Assembly (NCBI GenBank): GCA_002694745.1
Contig: NZMY01000013.1
Span: 124,001-188,000 of the forward strand
DNA: 64,000 nucleotides
Direction: 5' to 3'
Source of the DNA: Croceicoccus sp.
GTDB lineage: Bacteria > Pseudomonadota > Alphaproteobacteria > Sphingomonadales > Sphingomonadaceae
This document shows, in pieces, positions 1-8,461 of this stretch. The translations under genes and the position numbers were made by a program. Below the pieces are notes generated by a model that worked only from the letters and a program-made list of their open reading frames with translations, had not been told where the DNA came from and made no database searches. The stretch's first letter is position 1; each line of letters opens with the position of its first letter.

Positions 1-13
1 TGAAAGGCCCGAC

Positions 14-418
14 ATGCCCCTTTGCAAGCTGCTCTACACCAGCCAGAGCGCCGCCACCGCGCCCAGCCGGCCGCAGGACATCCGCCGCATCGTCGAGGAA
101 TCGGCCCGCCGAAACGAGGCGCTGGAGATTACCGGCAGCCTTGCTTATGTGGACGGCAGTTTCATCCAGGTGCTCGAAGGTCCGCACGCCGCGGTCGAGG
201 ACGTGTTCGAGCGGATCTGCTGCGATTTTCGCCATAAGGACATCAAGCTGATCGACCTTGTCACCACGCAGACGCGGCAGTTCGAAGGCTGGCACATGGG
301 CCTGCTCGCCTCGTCGCAGGACGATCCGCTGCATAAGGAACTGGAGCAGGTCAAATATCTGGTCACCGTCAACGCCCGCACCGCGGCCGAGCATATTCGC
401 AGCCTGATGAACCACTAA
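14..418 (+). CDS. BLUF-domain blue-light sensor protein
   Basis: A 134-residue protein that is essentially one BLUF (FAD-binding blue-light photoreceptor) domain. The residues that carry the photochemistry in known BLUF proteins are visible: Tyr8 in LLYTSQ, Asn34 in ARRNEALEITG, Gln52 in FIQVLEGP, and Trp93 and Met95 in EGWHMG. No output domain is attached, so it is a short BLUF protein expected to act through a partner. The GAAAGG just upstream (positions 2-7) fits as ribosome binding site for the ATG at 14. Upstream context is cut off by the window edge. The next gene is an osmolyte transporter 121 bp away; a functional link is not shown. Confidence 0.9.
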   Translation: MPLCKLLYTSQSAATAPSRPQDIRRIVEESARRNEALEITGSLAYVDGSFIQVLEGPHAAVEDVFERICCDFRHKDIKLIDLVTTQTRQFEGWHMGLLASSQDDPLHKELEQVKYLVTVNARTAAEHIRSLMNH

Positions 419-435
419 CAGCGTAGGCCGGGATT

Positions 436-467
436 GCCGGATCGGGGTTGGGCCGGATCGGGGTTGG
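436..467. repeat. 16-bp tandem duplication upstream of BCCT gene
   Basis: Two head-to-tail copies of GCCGGATCGGGGTTGG (436-451 and 452-467) in the gap between the BLUF gene and the transporter gene. A shorter GGATTGCCGG also recurs at 431 and 467. The complementary C-rich tract near 505-527 could pair with it. It may be a slippage product; no function is evident. Confidence 0.6.
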
Positions 468-539
468 GATTGCCGGCCGATCGCGTTAGGGGATCGGCCC
501 TGTCCAGCCCCGAACCCCAGCCCGAACCAAGGCCGATCG

Positions 540-2528
540 ATGTCCGACCCCATCCTGGAAGAAGCCGCGCCCGCCGCGAAGAGCGCCCGGATCGCCGTCA
601 ATCCGCCCGTGTTCTTCATCTCGGCGGCGCTGATCCTGGCGTTTGCCCTGTTCGGCGCGCTGGCACCGCGCTTCGCCGAAAGCGTGTTCTCGCAGGTACA
701 GGATTTCGTCGTCCGCGATTTCGGCTGGCTCTACATCACCGCCGTCGCGGGATTTCTGGTCTTCGTCATCTATCTGATGCTCAGCCGCCACGGCGACATA
801 AAGCTGGGCCCTTACGAGAGCGAGCCCGACTACAGCTATATCAGCTGGTTCGCGATGCTGTTCAGTGCAGGCATGGGCATCGGCCTCGTCTTCTTCGGCG
901 TGGCCGAACCGATCCAGCATTACGCCTCGCCCCCGATCGGCGAAGGGCAGACGGTGGACGCGGCGCGGCAGGCAATGACGCTGACCTTCTTTCACTGGGG
1001 CCTGCATGCGTGGGCGATCTATATCGTGGTCGGCCTGTCGCTAGCCTATTTCTCGTTCCGGCGCGGCCTGCCGCTGACCATCCGCTCGGCGCTGTTCCCC
1101 CTGATCGGACGGCGGATCAACGGGCCGATCGGCCATGCGGTCGACATATTCGCGGTGCTGGGCACCATGTTCGGCGTGGCGACCTCGCTTGGCTTTGGCG
1201 TGCTGCAGGTGAATGCCGGCTTTGCCTATCTGTTCGGCGTACCCGTCGGCACGGGCACCCAGCTGATCCTGATCGCCGTCGTCACCGCGCTGGCGACGCT
1301 GTCGGTGTTCCTCGGCCTCGACAAGGGGGTGAAGCGCCTTTCCGAACTCAACATTGTCCTGGCCATCGCGCTGCTGGGCTTCGTGCTGTTTTCCGGCTCC
1401 ACAATCTTCCTGCTTCAGGCCTTCGTGCAGAACGTGGGCACCTATCTGGGCGCGGTCGTGCCCCGTACCTTCCGCATGTATGCCTATGAACCCAATCCGT
1501 GGCTGGCGAACTGGACCCTGTTCTACTGGGGCTGGTGGATCGCGTGGTCGCCCTTCGTCGGCATGTTCATCGCGCGGATCTCGCGCGGGCGCACGATCCG
1601 CGAATTCGTCGGCGGCGTGCTGTTGGTACCGGTGCTGTTCACCTTCCTCTGGATGACGGTGTTCGGCAACACGGCCATCTCGCTCGACCTGAACGGGGTG
1701 GAGCCGATTGCCGAGACCGTGGCGAACAATCTGCCCGTCGCGCTGTTCGAAACGCTGAACGCCCTGCCGCTGGGCGCGGTGACATCGCTGATCGCGACTT
1801 TCCTCGTCATCACCTTCTTCATCACCTCGGCCGATTCCGGCGCGCTGGTGATCGACATGATCACCTCGGGCGCGGCAGAGAACCCGCCGGTATGGCAGCG
1901 CATCTTCTGGGCGATCTGCGCCGGGACCATCGCGGCGGTGCTGCTGGTGGCAGGCGGGCTAGAGGCGTTGCAGACAGCCGCCATCGCCAGCGCCCTGCCC
2001 TTTGCGGTGATCATGGTCTTCATCTGCTACGGCCTTTACCGCGCGCTGCGGCTGGAAAGCCTCGGCACCTCGACCGACCTGATGCTGATCGACAGCGCGC
2101 CCGCCACGCCCGAGCTGAGCTGGCAGCAGCGGCTGACCTCGATCATGGGGCATTTCCGCAAGCAGGACATCACCGCCTTCATGGCCGACACGGCCCGCCC
2201 CGCGCTCGACATGGTGGCGAGCGAGATGCGCGAGGGCGGTTTCGAGCCGGAGATCGCGGAGGAAGAGGACTGCCTCTCGCTCACCGTCCCGCATGGCGAG
2301 CGCGGCGCCTTTACCTATACGATCCGCAACCGGCCTTTCCTGATGCCCAGCTTCGTCTGGGCCGAAACGTCGAAGTCGAAAAACGCCGAGCAGCGCCACT
2401 TCCGCGCCATGGCGCATACTTCGCAGGGCGACACGCCGCATGACGTGACCGGCTTCAGCCGCGATCAGATCATCACCGACCTGCTCAACCGCTATGCCCG
2501 CTTTCGCCATTCGCGGCGGATGGCCTGA
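540..2528 (+). CDS. BCCT family osmolyte (betaine/choline/carnitine) transporter
   Basis: A 662-residue inner-membrane secondary transporter of the BCCT family, with about twelve membrane segments in residues 20-500. The family hallmark is clear around residues 320-355 (WTLFYWGWWIAWSPF, then GMFIARISRGRTIREF), and the glycine motif GMGIGLVFFGVAEP lies near residue 110. BetT of E. coli has Asp in the corresponding motif, whereas betaine carriers such as BetP have Gly as here. The cytoplasmic C-terminal tail of about 150 residues ends with a BetT-like segment (DVTGFSRDQIITDLLNRY), which in BetT-like members senses osmotic state. The substrate is therefore probably a quaternary amine such as glycine betaine or choline, but cannot be fixed. 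The 3' end overlaps the convergent PAP2 gene by 44 bp. Confidence 0.9.
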   Translation: MSDPILEEAAPAAKSARIAVNPPVFFISAALILAFALFGALAPRFAESVFSQVQDFVVRDFGWLYITAVAGFLVFVIYLMLSRHGDIKLGPYESEPDYSYISWFAMLFSAGMGIGLVFFGVAEPIQHYASPPIGEGQTVDAARQAMTLTFFHWGLHAWAIYIVVGLSLAYFSFRRGLPLTIRSALFPLIGRRINGPIGHAVDIFAVLGTMFGVATSLGFGVLQVNAGFAYLFGVPVGTGTQLILIAVVTALATLSVFLGLDKGVKRLSELNIVLAIALLGFVLFSGSTIFLLQAFVQNVGTYLGAVVPRTFRMYAYEPNPWLANWTLFYWGWWIAWSPFVGMFIARISRGRTIREFVGGVLLVPVLFTFLWMTVFGNTAISLDLNGVEPIAETVANNLPVALFETLNALPLGAVTSLIATFLVITFFITSADSGALVIDMITSGAAENPPVWQRIFWAICAGTIAAVLLVAGGLEALQTAAIASALPFAVIMVFICYGLYRALRLESLGTSTDLMLIDSAPATPELSWQQRLTSIMGHFRKQDITAFMADTARPALDMVASEMREGGFEPEIAEEEDCLSLTVPHGERGAFTYTIRNRPFLMPSFVWAETSKSKNAEQRHFRAMAHTSQGDTPHDVTGFSRDQIITDLLNRYARFRHSRRMA

Positions 2529-3108
2529 CGCGGCCCTGCGCCTGCGCCGCAAGCAGGGCCGCGAAACTGCCAAAGGCCCAACCGCCGATCACGTCGCTGG
2601 GCCAGTGCACGCCCAGCGCCACGCGGCTGAGGCCCACCGCCAGTACGAGCAGCACGGCGAGCGCGCGGGCGACGCGCGATCGCGTCAGGAACAGCGCCAG
2701 CGCGAGATAGGTCGCCGCCGCATTGGCGGAATGCCCGCTGGGAAAGCTGAAGCTGGTCTCGGTCATATAATGGGTGACGTCGGGCCGCACGCGCCCGATC
2801 AAATGCTTCTGCACCCCCACAAGCACCCTGACCGCGGCAAGGGCCAGCACCAGTACCGCCGCATCGCGCCGCCGGCCCTGCCAGACCAGCCAGCCCACTC
2901 CGCCAAGGCCCAGCGGCACCAGCACCGCCCAGTCGCCAAGCCATGTGAGAACCCACGCCGCCGTCACCCAGCCATCCGGGCGGCCGGGATGAAGCCGCGC
3001 GATCAGCCATGGATCGAACCCCGCCCCGCCCAGCGACAGGGCCGCCAGCCAGATCAGCGCCAGCATCGCCGTGAACACCGGTATGGCAGGCGCGTCCGAC
3101 CGATGCAT
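2485..3108 (-). CDS. PAP2 superfamily membrane phosphatase
   Basis: A 207-residue membrane protein with the three PAP2 signature motifs: K101-x6-R108-P109 (KHLIGRVRP), PSGH at 123-126 and SRVALGVHWPSD at 161-172 with the nucleophile-type His168. Five or six hydrophobic segments surround them. Members dephosphorylate lipid phosphates such as phosphatidic acid or undecaprenyl pyrophosphate; the substrate here is unknown. It starts 2 bp after the stop of the MarR gene, so the two are probably one transcript, and its end runs into the 3' end of the BCCT gene on the other strand. Confidence 0.88.
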   Translation of the reverse strand: MHRSDAPAIPVFTAMLALIWLAALSLGGAGFDPWLIARLHPGRPDGWVTAAWVLTWLGDWAVLVPLGLGGVGWLVWQGRRRDAAVLVLALAAVRVLVGVQKHLIGRVRPDVTHYMTETSFSFPSGHSANAAATYLALALFLTRSRVARALAVLLVLAVGLSRVALGVHWPSDVIGGWAFGSFAALLAAQAQGRVRPSAANGESGHSG

Positions 3109-3110
3109 CC

Positions 3111-3593
3111 TCAGCGTTTCAGCATGGCGGCAAGCCTGTTCACGATATCGCCGATCACATGGCGCAGCGAATCCAACTCATCGGGGTTCTGGCCGCCTCT
3201 CATGATTTCGGGCACCGCGCCGGCGCGCGACCGCAGATTGCGGCCCCGCGCGGTCAGCATCACGCGGACCCTGCGCTCGTCATCCGGGTCGCGCGCCCGT
3301 TCGATCAGGCCCTGCGATTCCATGCGCTTCAGCAGCGGGGTCATCGTCCCGCTGTCGAGATGGAGCCGCCCGCAGATCTCGCCCACCGTAATCCCGTCCT
3401 GCTCCCACAGCACCAGCATGACCAGATATTGCGGATAGGTCAGGCCCAGCTCGTTCAGGACCGGGCGATAGAGGCGCGTGATCAGATTGCTGGCGGCATA
3501 GAACTGAAAACACAGCTGCTGGTCGAGCGCGAGCGCGTCGGGTTTGTCTGCGGGCGAAGAGTCTGGGCCGGTCGGTTTCACGCACCCGTTCAT
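3111..3593 (-). CDS. MarR-family transcriptional regulator, OhrR-like
   Basis: A 160-residue winged-helix repressor. The N-terminal part DQQLCFQFYAASN followed by LYRPVLNELGLTYPQYLVML is the OhrR pattern: Cys28 corresponds to the peroxide-sensing cysteine of OhrR (Cys15 in Bacillus subtilis), and Tyr42 and Tyr53 correspond to the tyrosines that hold it. The recognition helix region is LHLDSGTMTPLLKRMESQGLIERARDPDDERR. OhrR proteins release DNA on oxidation by organic hydroperoxides. No ohr gene is in the window; the divergent genes are an unknown protein, an aldehyde dehydrogenase, a flavin disulfide reductase and an Old Yellow Enzyme. A palindrome upstream of both transcription units is the likely operator. 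Confidence 0.88.
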   Translation of the reverse strand: MNGCVKPTGPDSSPADKPDALALDQQLCFQFYAASNLITRLYRPVLNELGLTYPQYLVMLVLWEQDGITVGEICGRLHLDSGTMTPLLKRMESQGLIERARDPDDERRVRVMLTARGRNLRSRAGAVPEIMRGGQNPDELDSLRHVIGDIVNRLAAMLKR

Positions 3594-3622
3594 AGCGCAT
3601 TCGGGACCTCACGCCAGCGATC

Positions 3623-3643
3623 CAGTTGTACACAATACAATTG
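3623..3643. promoter_or_regulatory. Candidate OhrR/MarR operator palindrome
   Basis: CAGTTGTA-CACAA-TACAATTG: 8-bp arms at 3623-3630 and 3636-3643, with 7 of 8 pairs matching and a perfect TTGTA-N5-TACAA core. It sits between the regulator start (3593) and the divergent gene at 3725, and it resembles the TACAATT-type sites bound by OhrR proteins. Binding is inferred from position and symmetry only. Confidence 0.7.
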
Positions 3644-3724
3644 CGCAAAAGGAACGAACACCCCTGTGAAGCTTTTTAAGGAGGAAGGTCCCCACACCAA
3701 CGCCAGACAGGAGCCACCCGCGCG

Positions 3725-4486
3725 ATGGAACAGCTTGCAGAGGATTTCTGGAATTTTCGCGGCAGCTTCAAGATCGCGAAGATCATCGACGCCGGCACGC
3801 AAATGTCGCTGGTGCGGCGCGCCAATGGCCGGTTCCTGCTGCTCGACAGCTATGAGGTAACGGACGACGACCGCCGCGACCTGCTGCGCCTGACCGATGG
3901 CGGCAAGGCGATCGCGGCGATCCTCAACGTCCATCCGTTCCACACCTTGCATTGCCGCGCCATGCACGAGATCGCACCGGGCGCCCGGCTCATCGGCACG
4001 CGCCGCCACCGCGAACACACGCCCGGCCTGCCGTGGGAGGATGGCGCGATCGAGGATGCCGCGACGCAGGCGGAATTCGCCGACGATCTCGACTTCTCGG
4101 TCCCTGCGGGCGTCGACCTCGTGACGGCGGACGACAGCGTGCATGCAGGGTCCGTGCTGGTGCGCCACCGCAAAAGCGGGATCGTGCATGTCGACGATAC
4201 GCTCAACGTGCTCTCCGCGCCGGGTCCGCTGGGCAAGGTGCTGCCGCAATCCTCGCTCAAGTTCCATCCGATGCTGTCCAAGGCGCTGCAGAAACGCGCG
4301 GGCGCGGCGGACGATTTCGCACGCTGGGCGCGCGGCATTGCCGACGACTGGGCGGGCACGCCTGTCGTCTGCGCCGCCCATTCGGCGATCCGGCACCTTC
4401 CCGAAACGTCATGGAACGAAGAGGTTCTCGATGCGCTTTCAGATGTAGACGACATGCTCGGGAAGCACCGCGCCGAATACGGCTGA
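3725..4486 (+). CDS. Conserved hypothetical protein, possible metallo-beta-lactamase-fold relative
   Basis: A 253-residue soluble protein without a signal peptide. I do not recognise it with certainty. The order of elements (an N-terminal strand pair with GTQMSLVRRANGRFLLLDSYEV, then ILNVHPFHTLHCRAMHE, then RLIGTRRHREHTPGLPW, later SGIVHVDDTLNVL) recalls the metallo-beta-lactamase fold and the DUF4336-type proteins, with HPFHTLH in the place of the usual HxHxDH metal motif and VHVDDT in the place of the later Asp ligand. If so, the metal site is degenerate or unusual. It is the first gene divergent from the OhrR-like repressor and is followed 43 bp later by an aldehyde dehydrogenase, so a role in handling a reactive carbonyl or thioester is plausible but unproven. 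Confidence 0.6.
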   Translation: MEQLAEDFWNFRGSFKIAKIIDAGTQMSLVRRANGRFLLLDSYEVTDDDRRDLLRLTDGGKAIAAILNVHPFHTLHCRAMHEIAPGARLIGTRRHREHTPGLPWEDGAIEDAATQAEFADDLDFSVPAGVDLVTADDSVHAGSVLVRHRKSGIVHVDDTLNVLSAPGPLGKVLPQSSLKFHPMLSKALQKRAGAADDFARWARGIADDWAGTPVVCAAHSAIRHLPETSWNEEVLDALSDVDDMLGKHRAEYG

Positions 4487-4529
4487 GGACCCCCCGCAGC
4501 ATCCCCCCGATTTGCAGAGGAATTTCCCA

Positions 4530-5921
4530 ATGGCAGACAATCATATCACCACGATCAATCCGCTTACCGAGGAAGTGATCGAAACCTATCCGTTCATGTC
4601 CGACAAGGAAGCCGAGGACGTCGTGAAGGCCAGCCACGAGGCGTTCCTCGACTGGCGGCTGAAGAGCCTTGACGAGCGTGCGAAGGTCATCGCCGCCATC
4701 GGCAAGAAATTGCGCGAAAAGAAAGAGGAATTCGCCCAGCTGATGACCCGCGAAGTCGGCAAGCTGATCGGCGACAGCCGCGACGAGGTCGATCTGTGCG
4801 CCGCGATCTGCGACTACACTGCCAAGGAAGGCCCGGTCGCCCTTGCGGACGAAGAGCGCGAGGTCGACGGCGCGACCGCCTTCGTCAGCCATGCGCCCGT
4901 GGGCGTTGTCTATGGCATCCAGCCGTGGAATTTCCCCGCCTATCAGGCGGTGCGCTATTCGATCGCCAGCCTGATGGCGGGCAATGGCGTATTGCTCAAG
5001 CATGCCGAGAATTGCACCGGCAGCGGCGAATTCCTGCGCGATCTGTACGAGGAAGCAGGCCTGCCCAAGGGCTTGTTCGGCGTGCTGCGCATCACCCACG
5101 ACCAGTCCGACGCGATCATCGCGCATGATCTTGTCCGCGGCGTCACCATGACGGGCAGCGACAAGGCGGGACGCCACATCGCCGCCAAGGCAGGCGAGGT
5201 GGTCAAGAAGACCGTTCTCGAACTCGGCTCCAACGACGCCTATCTGGTGCTGGACGACGCCGACCTCGACCTCGCGGTCAAGACCTGCGTCGCGGGCCGC
5301 CTCTACAACAACGGCCAGACCTGCGTGAACGCCAAGCGCTTCATCGTGACCGAAAAGAACTATGACGCCTTTGTCGAGGCCTATGCCAAGCAGTTCGACG
5401 CCATCGCCATGGGCGACCCGACGGACGATAATACCAAACTCGGCCCCATGGTCTCGCGAGAACAGCGCGACAAGCTGCACGAACAGGTCGAGGAAAGCGT
5501 GTCCAAGGGCGCGCGGCTGGTAGTCGGCGGCGAAGTGCCCGACCGCAAGGGCTGGTTCTACCCCGCCACCGTGCTTGCCGATGTAAAGCCGGGTCAGCCT
5601 GCCTATGAGGATGAATTGTTCGGCCCCGCCGCCTCGATCATCAAGGCGAAGGACGATCACGACGCGCTCCGCATTGCCAACAGCAGCCGCTATGGCCTTG
5701 GCGGCGGCATCTTCAGCAAGGACGTCGAAAAGGCGAAGAAGCTGGCCGCCGACTATTTCGACACCGGCATGGTCTTCATCAACAGCTTCGACGTCGCCAG
5801 CCCCAGCCTGCCCTTCGGCGGGGTCAAGGATTCAGGCTATGGCCGCGAACATGGACCCGAAGGCCTGAAGGAGTTCGTCAACGCCAAGGCCATCAAGATC
5901 GCCAAGAAGGTCGCGGCCTGA
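4530..5921 (+). CDS. NAD(P)-dependent aldehyde dehydrogenase (succinate-semialdehyde dehydrogenase-like)
   Basis: A 463-residue cytosolic aldehyde dehydrogenase. Visible motifs are the cofactor loop MTGSDKAGRHIAAKAGE, the general base in VLELGSND, the nucleophile Cys in YNNGQTCVNAKRF, and the C-terminal FGGVKDSGYGREHG. The ATG at 4530 is preferred to the in-frame TTG at 4512 because AGAGGA ends 8 bp before it. Close relatives of this short class oxidise succinate semialdehyde or similar aldehydes; the true substrate is not deducible. It is followed 3 bp later by a flavoprotein reductase and then an Old Yellow Enzyme, which suggests co-transcription in a carbonyl-detoxification set under the OhrR-like regulator. 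Confidence 0.9.
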   Translation: MADNHITTINPLTEEVIETYPFMSDKEAEDVVKASHEAFLDWRLKSLDERAKVIAAIGKKLREKKEEFAQLMTREVGKLIGDSRDEVDLCAAICDYTAKEGPVALADEEREVDGATAFVSHAPVGVVYGIQPWNFPAYQAVRYSIASLMAGNGVLLKHAENCTGSGEFLRDLYEEAGLPKGLFGVLRITHDQSDAIIAHDLVRGVTMTGSDKAGRHIAAKAGEVVKKTVLELGSNDAYLVLDDADLDLAVKTCVAGRLYNNGQTCVNAKRFIVTEKNYDAFVEAYAKQFDAIAMGDPTDDNTKLGPMVSREQRDKLHEQVEESVSKGARLVVGGEVPDRKGWFYPATVLADVKPGQPAYEDELFGPAASIIKAKDDHDALRIANSSRYGLGGGIFSKDVEKAKKLAADYFDTGMVFINSFDVASPSLPFGGVKDSGYGREHGPEGLKEFVNAKAIKIAKKVAA

Positions 5922-5924
5922 TCC

Positions 5925-7337
5925 ATGGCAGAGGTGCTGCGCTGCGATGTTGCGGTGATCGGAGCCGGCACCGCCGGCCTCGCAGCGGAAAGGGCGGCGC
6001 GCAAGAACGGCGCGTCGACCCTGCTGATCGACCCCGACTATCGCGGCACGCTCTGCGCCAACACCGGTTGCATGCCGTCCAAGCTGCTGATCGCGGCGGC
6101 GCGCGAGGCCAGCCGGATCGGGCAGGCCGATCTGTTCGGAATCCATGTCGGCGACATGCGCATCGACGGCCCCGCCGTGATGCAAAGGGTGCGGTCCGAA
6201 CGCGACCGCTTTGCCCGCATGACGCGCGAATCCTTCGAAAGCCTGCCCGATGGCATCGCGCTGAAGGCCTGCGCCCGGTTCGACGGGCCGAACCGCCTCG
6301 CTCTGGACGATGGCCGGACGGTCGAGGCCAGGACCATCGTCATTGCCACCGGATCGAAGGCCGCCCTCCCCCCGCCTTTCGCGGCGCTGGGCGACCGGGT
6401 GCTGACCAATGAAACCGTGTTCGAACTGGACGATCTGCCGCGCAGCCTGGCGGTCGTCGGATCGGGCGCGATCGGCCTCGAACTCGCGCAGGCTTTCGCG
6501 CATTTGGGCGTATCGGTGAACCTGTTCGACCGCGAGGAGACGATGGGCCGGGTCCGCTGTCCCAAGGTGCATGACGCTTTGGCTGATATCGTGGGCAGCG
6601 ACATGACGGTCCACCTTGGCGTCGATGTAAAACCCGAGCGTACTGACAACGGAGTGCGCGTAAGCTGGAGCGGCAAGGACGAGGGCGAAGCGGAATTCGA
6701 CCTGCTGCTCGCTGCTATTGGACGACCGCCCAGCCTTGGCGCGCTCAACATCGAAAAGGCCGGGATCGAGCTGAACGACAGGGGCGTGCCGGTCCACGAC
6801 CGTTCGACCATGCGTTGCGGCGACAGCGCGATCTTCATTGCGGGCGATGCCGCATCCGACCTCCCCTTGCTGCACGAGGCATCGCACGACGGCGCCATCG
6901 CGGGGCGCAATGCCGCCGCCTTCCCCGCGCCGATCCCGACAGAACGCCATGTGCCCTTCAGCATAATCTTCACCGATCCGCCGCTTGCCAGCATCGGCGA
7001 AAGCGAAGCGGATGGCGCGGTCACCGGCACGGCGGATTATTCCGATCAGGGCCGCGCACGGGTCGACGGGCGCAACGAAGGGATCCTCACGCTCTATGCC
7101 AAGGCGCCCGACGGCACGCTGATCGGCGCGGACCTGATTGCACCGGGCGGCGAACATCTCGCCCATATGCTGGCCTGGGCGATCGAGCGCGGGACCACCG
7201 CGAGCGAATTGCTCAAGCTGCCCTTCTATCACCCGACCATCGAGGAAGGGCTGAGATCCGCGCTGCGCACAATCTGCGGCGCGACCCCCATTCCCCTACC
7301 GCAAGACCAGGACACCGGCACCCCTCCCGGTGCATGA
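5925..7337 (+). CDS. Dihydrolipoyl-dehydrogenase-like pyridine nucleotide-disulfide oxidoreductase
   Basis: A 470-residue class I flavoprotein disulfide reductase. The FAD-binding VIGAGTAGLA is at residues 11-20, the redox disulfide is Cys44/Cys49 in GTLCANTGCMPSK, the NAD-binding VVGSGAIGLELAQAF is near residue 183, IFIAGDA precedes the FAD ribityl site, and a C-terminal FYHPTIEEGL carries the catalytic His-Glu pair. It belongs to the paralogous lineage with CxxTGCMPSK rather than the classic CLNVGCIPSK of the 2-oxoacid dehydrogenase E3, and no E1/E2 genes adjoin it. The electron acceptor could be a low-molecular-weight disulfide or lipoamide. The stop lies inside the alternative upstream start of the next gene. 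Confidence 0.88.
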   Translation: MAEVLRCDVAVIGAGTAGLAAERAARKNGASTLLIDPDYRGTLCANTGCMPSKLLIAAAREASRIGQADLFGIHVGDMRIDGPAVMQRVRSERDRFARMTRESFESLPDGIALKACARFDGPNRLALDDGRTVEARTIVIATGSKAALPPPFAALGDRVLTNETVFELDDLPRSLAVVGSGAIGLELAQAFAHLGVSVNLFDREETMGRVRCPKVHDALADIVGSDMTVHLGVDVKPERTDNGVRVSWSGKDEGEAEFDLLLAAIGRPPSLGALNIEKAGIELNDRGVPVHDRSTMRCGDSAIFIAGDAASDLPLLHEASHDGAIAGRNAAAFPAPIPTERHVPFSIIFTDPPLASIGESEADGAVTGTADYSDQGRARVDGRNEGILTLYAKAPDGTLIGADLIAPGGEHLAHMLAWAIERGTTASELLKLPFYHPTIEEGLRSALRTICGATPIPLPQDQDTGTPPGA

Positions 7338-7356
7338 ACGACAGGACTCCCCCAAC

Positions 7357-8445
7357 ATGACCGACATTCTCTTCCAGCCACTGAAACTCGGCGAGATCGA
7401 ACTGCCCAATCGCGTGCTGATGGCCCCGCTTACGCGCAATCGCTCGCACGCGGACGGCACGCCGACGGACATGGCCGCGACCTATTACCGCCAGCGCGCC
7501 TCCGCCGGGCTGATCATCACCGAGGCGACGCAGATCTCCGCCATGGGCAAGGGCTACAAGGACACGCCCGGCATCTACACCAAGGACCATATCGAAGGGT
7601 GGAAACCCATCGTCGAGGCCGTCCACGCGGGCGGCGGGCGGATCTTCTGCCAGCTGTGGCACGTGGGCCGGATCAGCCATGTCTCGCTGCTGCCCGAAGG
7701 GGCGCAGCCCGTCTCGTCCAGCGCGGTTCGTGCCGAGACGCAGACCTTTACCGAGAACGGGTTCGAGGACACGTCAGAGCCGGTCGCGCTCGATGCCGAA
7801 GGGATCGCCCGCACGCTGGACGATTTCACCAATGCCGCTCGCTGCGCGAGGTATGCGGGATTCGACGGGGTGGAGGTGCATTCGGCGAATGGCTACCTCC
7901 TCGACCAGTTCCTGCAGAACGGCGTGAACCGGCGCGAGGACCAGTATGGCGGATCGATCGAAAACCGCCTGCGCCTGCTCGGCGAAGTGCTAGACCGGGT
8001 CTGCGGCATCTTTCCCGCAAACCGCGTCGGCGTGCGCTTCTCGCCGCTGGGACAGGCCAACGACATATCCGACAGCGATCCCGAAGCGATCTTCAGCGCC
8101 GCCTATCGCATGGCGAGCGAACGCAAGCTGGCCTATCTCCACGCGGTCGAGCAATTCTTCGGACAGGACAGCAGCGAGGAAGACACCGCAATGCTGAAAC
8201 GGCTGCGCGCCCTGTTCGACGGCGTCTATATCGGCAACGGCTCCTATGACGGAGAGCGTGCGCGCGAGGCGCTATCCGAAGGGCGCGCCGATGCCATCAC
8301 CTTTGGCCGCCCCTTCATCGCCAATCCCGACCTGCCCGAACGCATCCGCATCGGGGCCGACATGAACGAACCCGATCAGGATACCTTCTACGGCGGCGGG
8401 GCCGAGGGCTATATCGATTATCCCTTCCTGGACCCCAGGCACTGA
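7357..8445 (+). CDS. Old Yellow Enzyme family alkene reductase (NADH:flavin oxidoreductase)
   Basis: A 362-residue FMN-dependent ene-reductase of the OYE/NemA family. It reads LFQPLKLGEIELPNRVLMAPLTRNR at the start, ITEATQISAMGKGY, the substrate-binding CQLWHVGRISH, EVHSANGYLLDQFLQ followed by NRREDQYGGSIENR, and FGRPFIANPDLPERI near the end: the standard OYE barrel order. Such enzymes reduce activated C=C bonds and nitro compounds and are commonly induced by electrophiles. The ATG at 7357 is preferred over the upstream in-frame GTG at 7330, which lies inside the preceding gene. It is the last gene of the set divergent from the OhrR-like repressor. Confidence 0.93.
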   Translation: MTDILFQPLKLGEIELPNRVLMAPLTRNRSHADGTPTDMAATYYRQRASAGLIITEATQISAMGKGYKDTPGIYTKDHIEGWKPIVEAVHAGGGRIFCQLWHVGRISHVSLLPEGAQPVSSSAVRAETQTFTENGFEDTSEPVALDAEGIARTLDDFTNAARCARYAGFDGVEVHSANGYLLDQFLQNGVNRREDQYGGSIENRLRLLGEVLDRVCGIFPANRVGVRFSPLGQANDISDSDPEAIFSAAYRMASERKLAYLHAVEQFFGQDSSEEDTAMLKRLRALFDGVYIGNGSYDGERAREALSEGRADAITFGRPFIANPDLPERIRIGADMNEPDQDTFYGGGAEGYIDYPFLDPRH

Positions 8446-8461
8446 TCCACTGCGGCTTCCG

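Noticed and set aside
434-1489. 351-codon open frame on the plus strand
   Set aside because: It overlaps the BCCT gene in another frame; the product is Arg-rich and without any family pattern.
3651-3675. GGAAC at 3651 as an EcfG promoter
   Set aside because: No CGTT-like element at 16-17 nt spacing.
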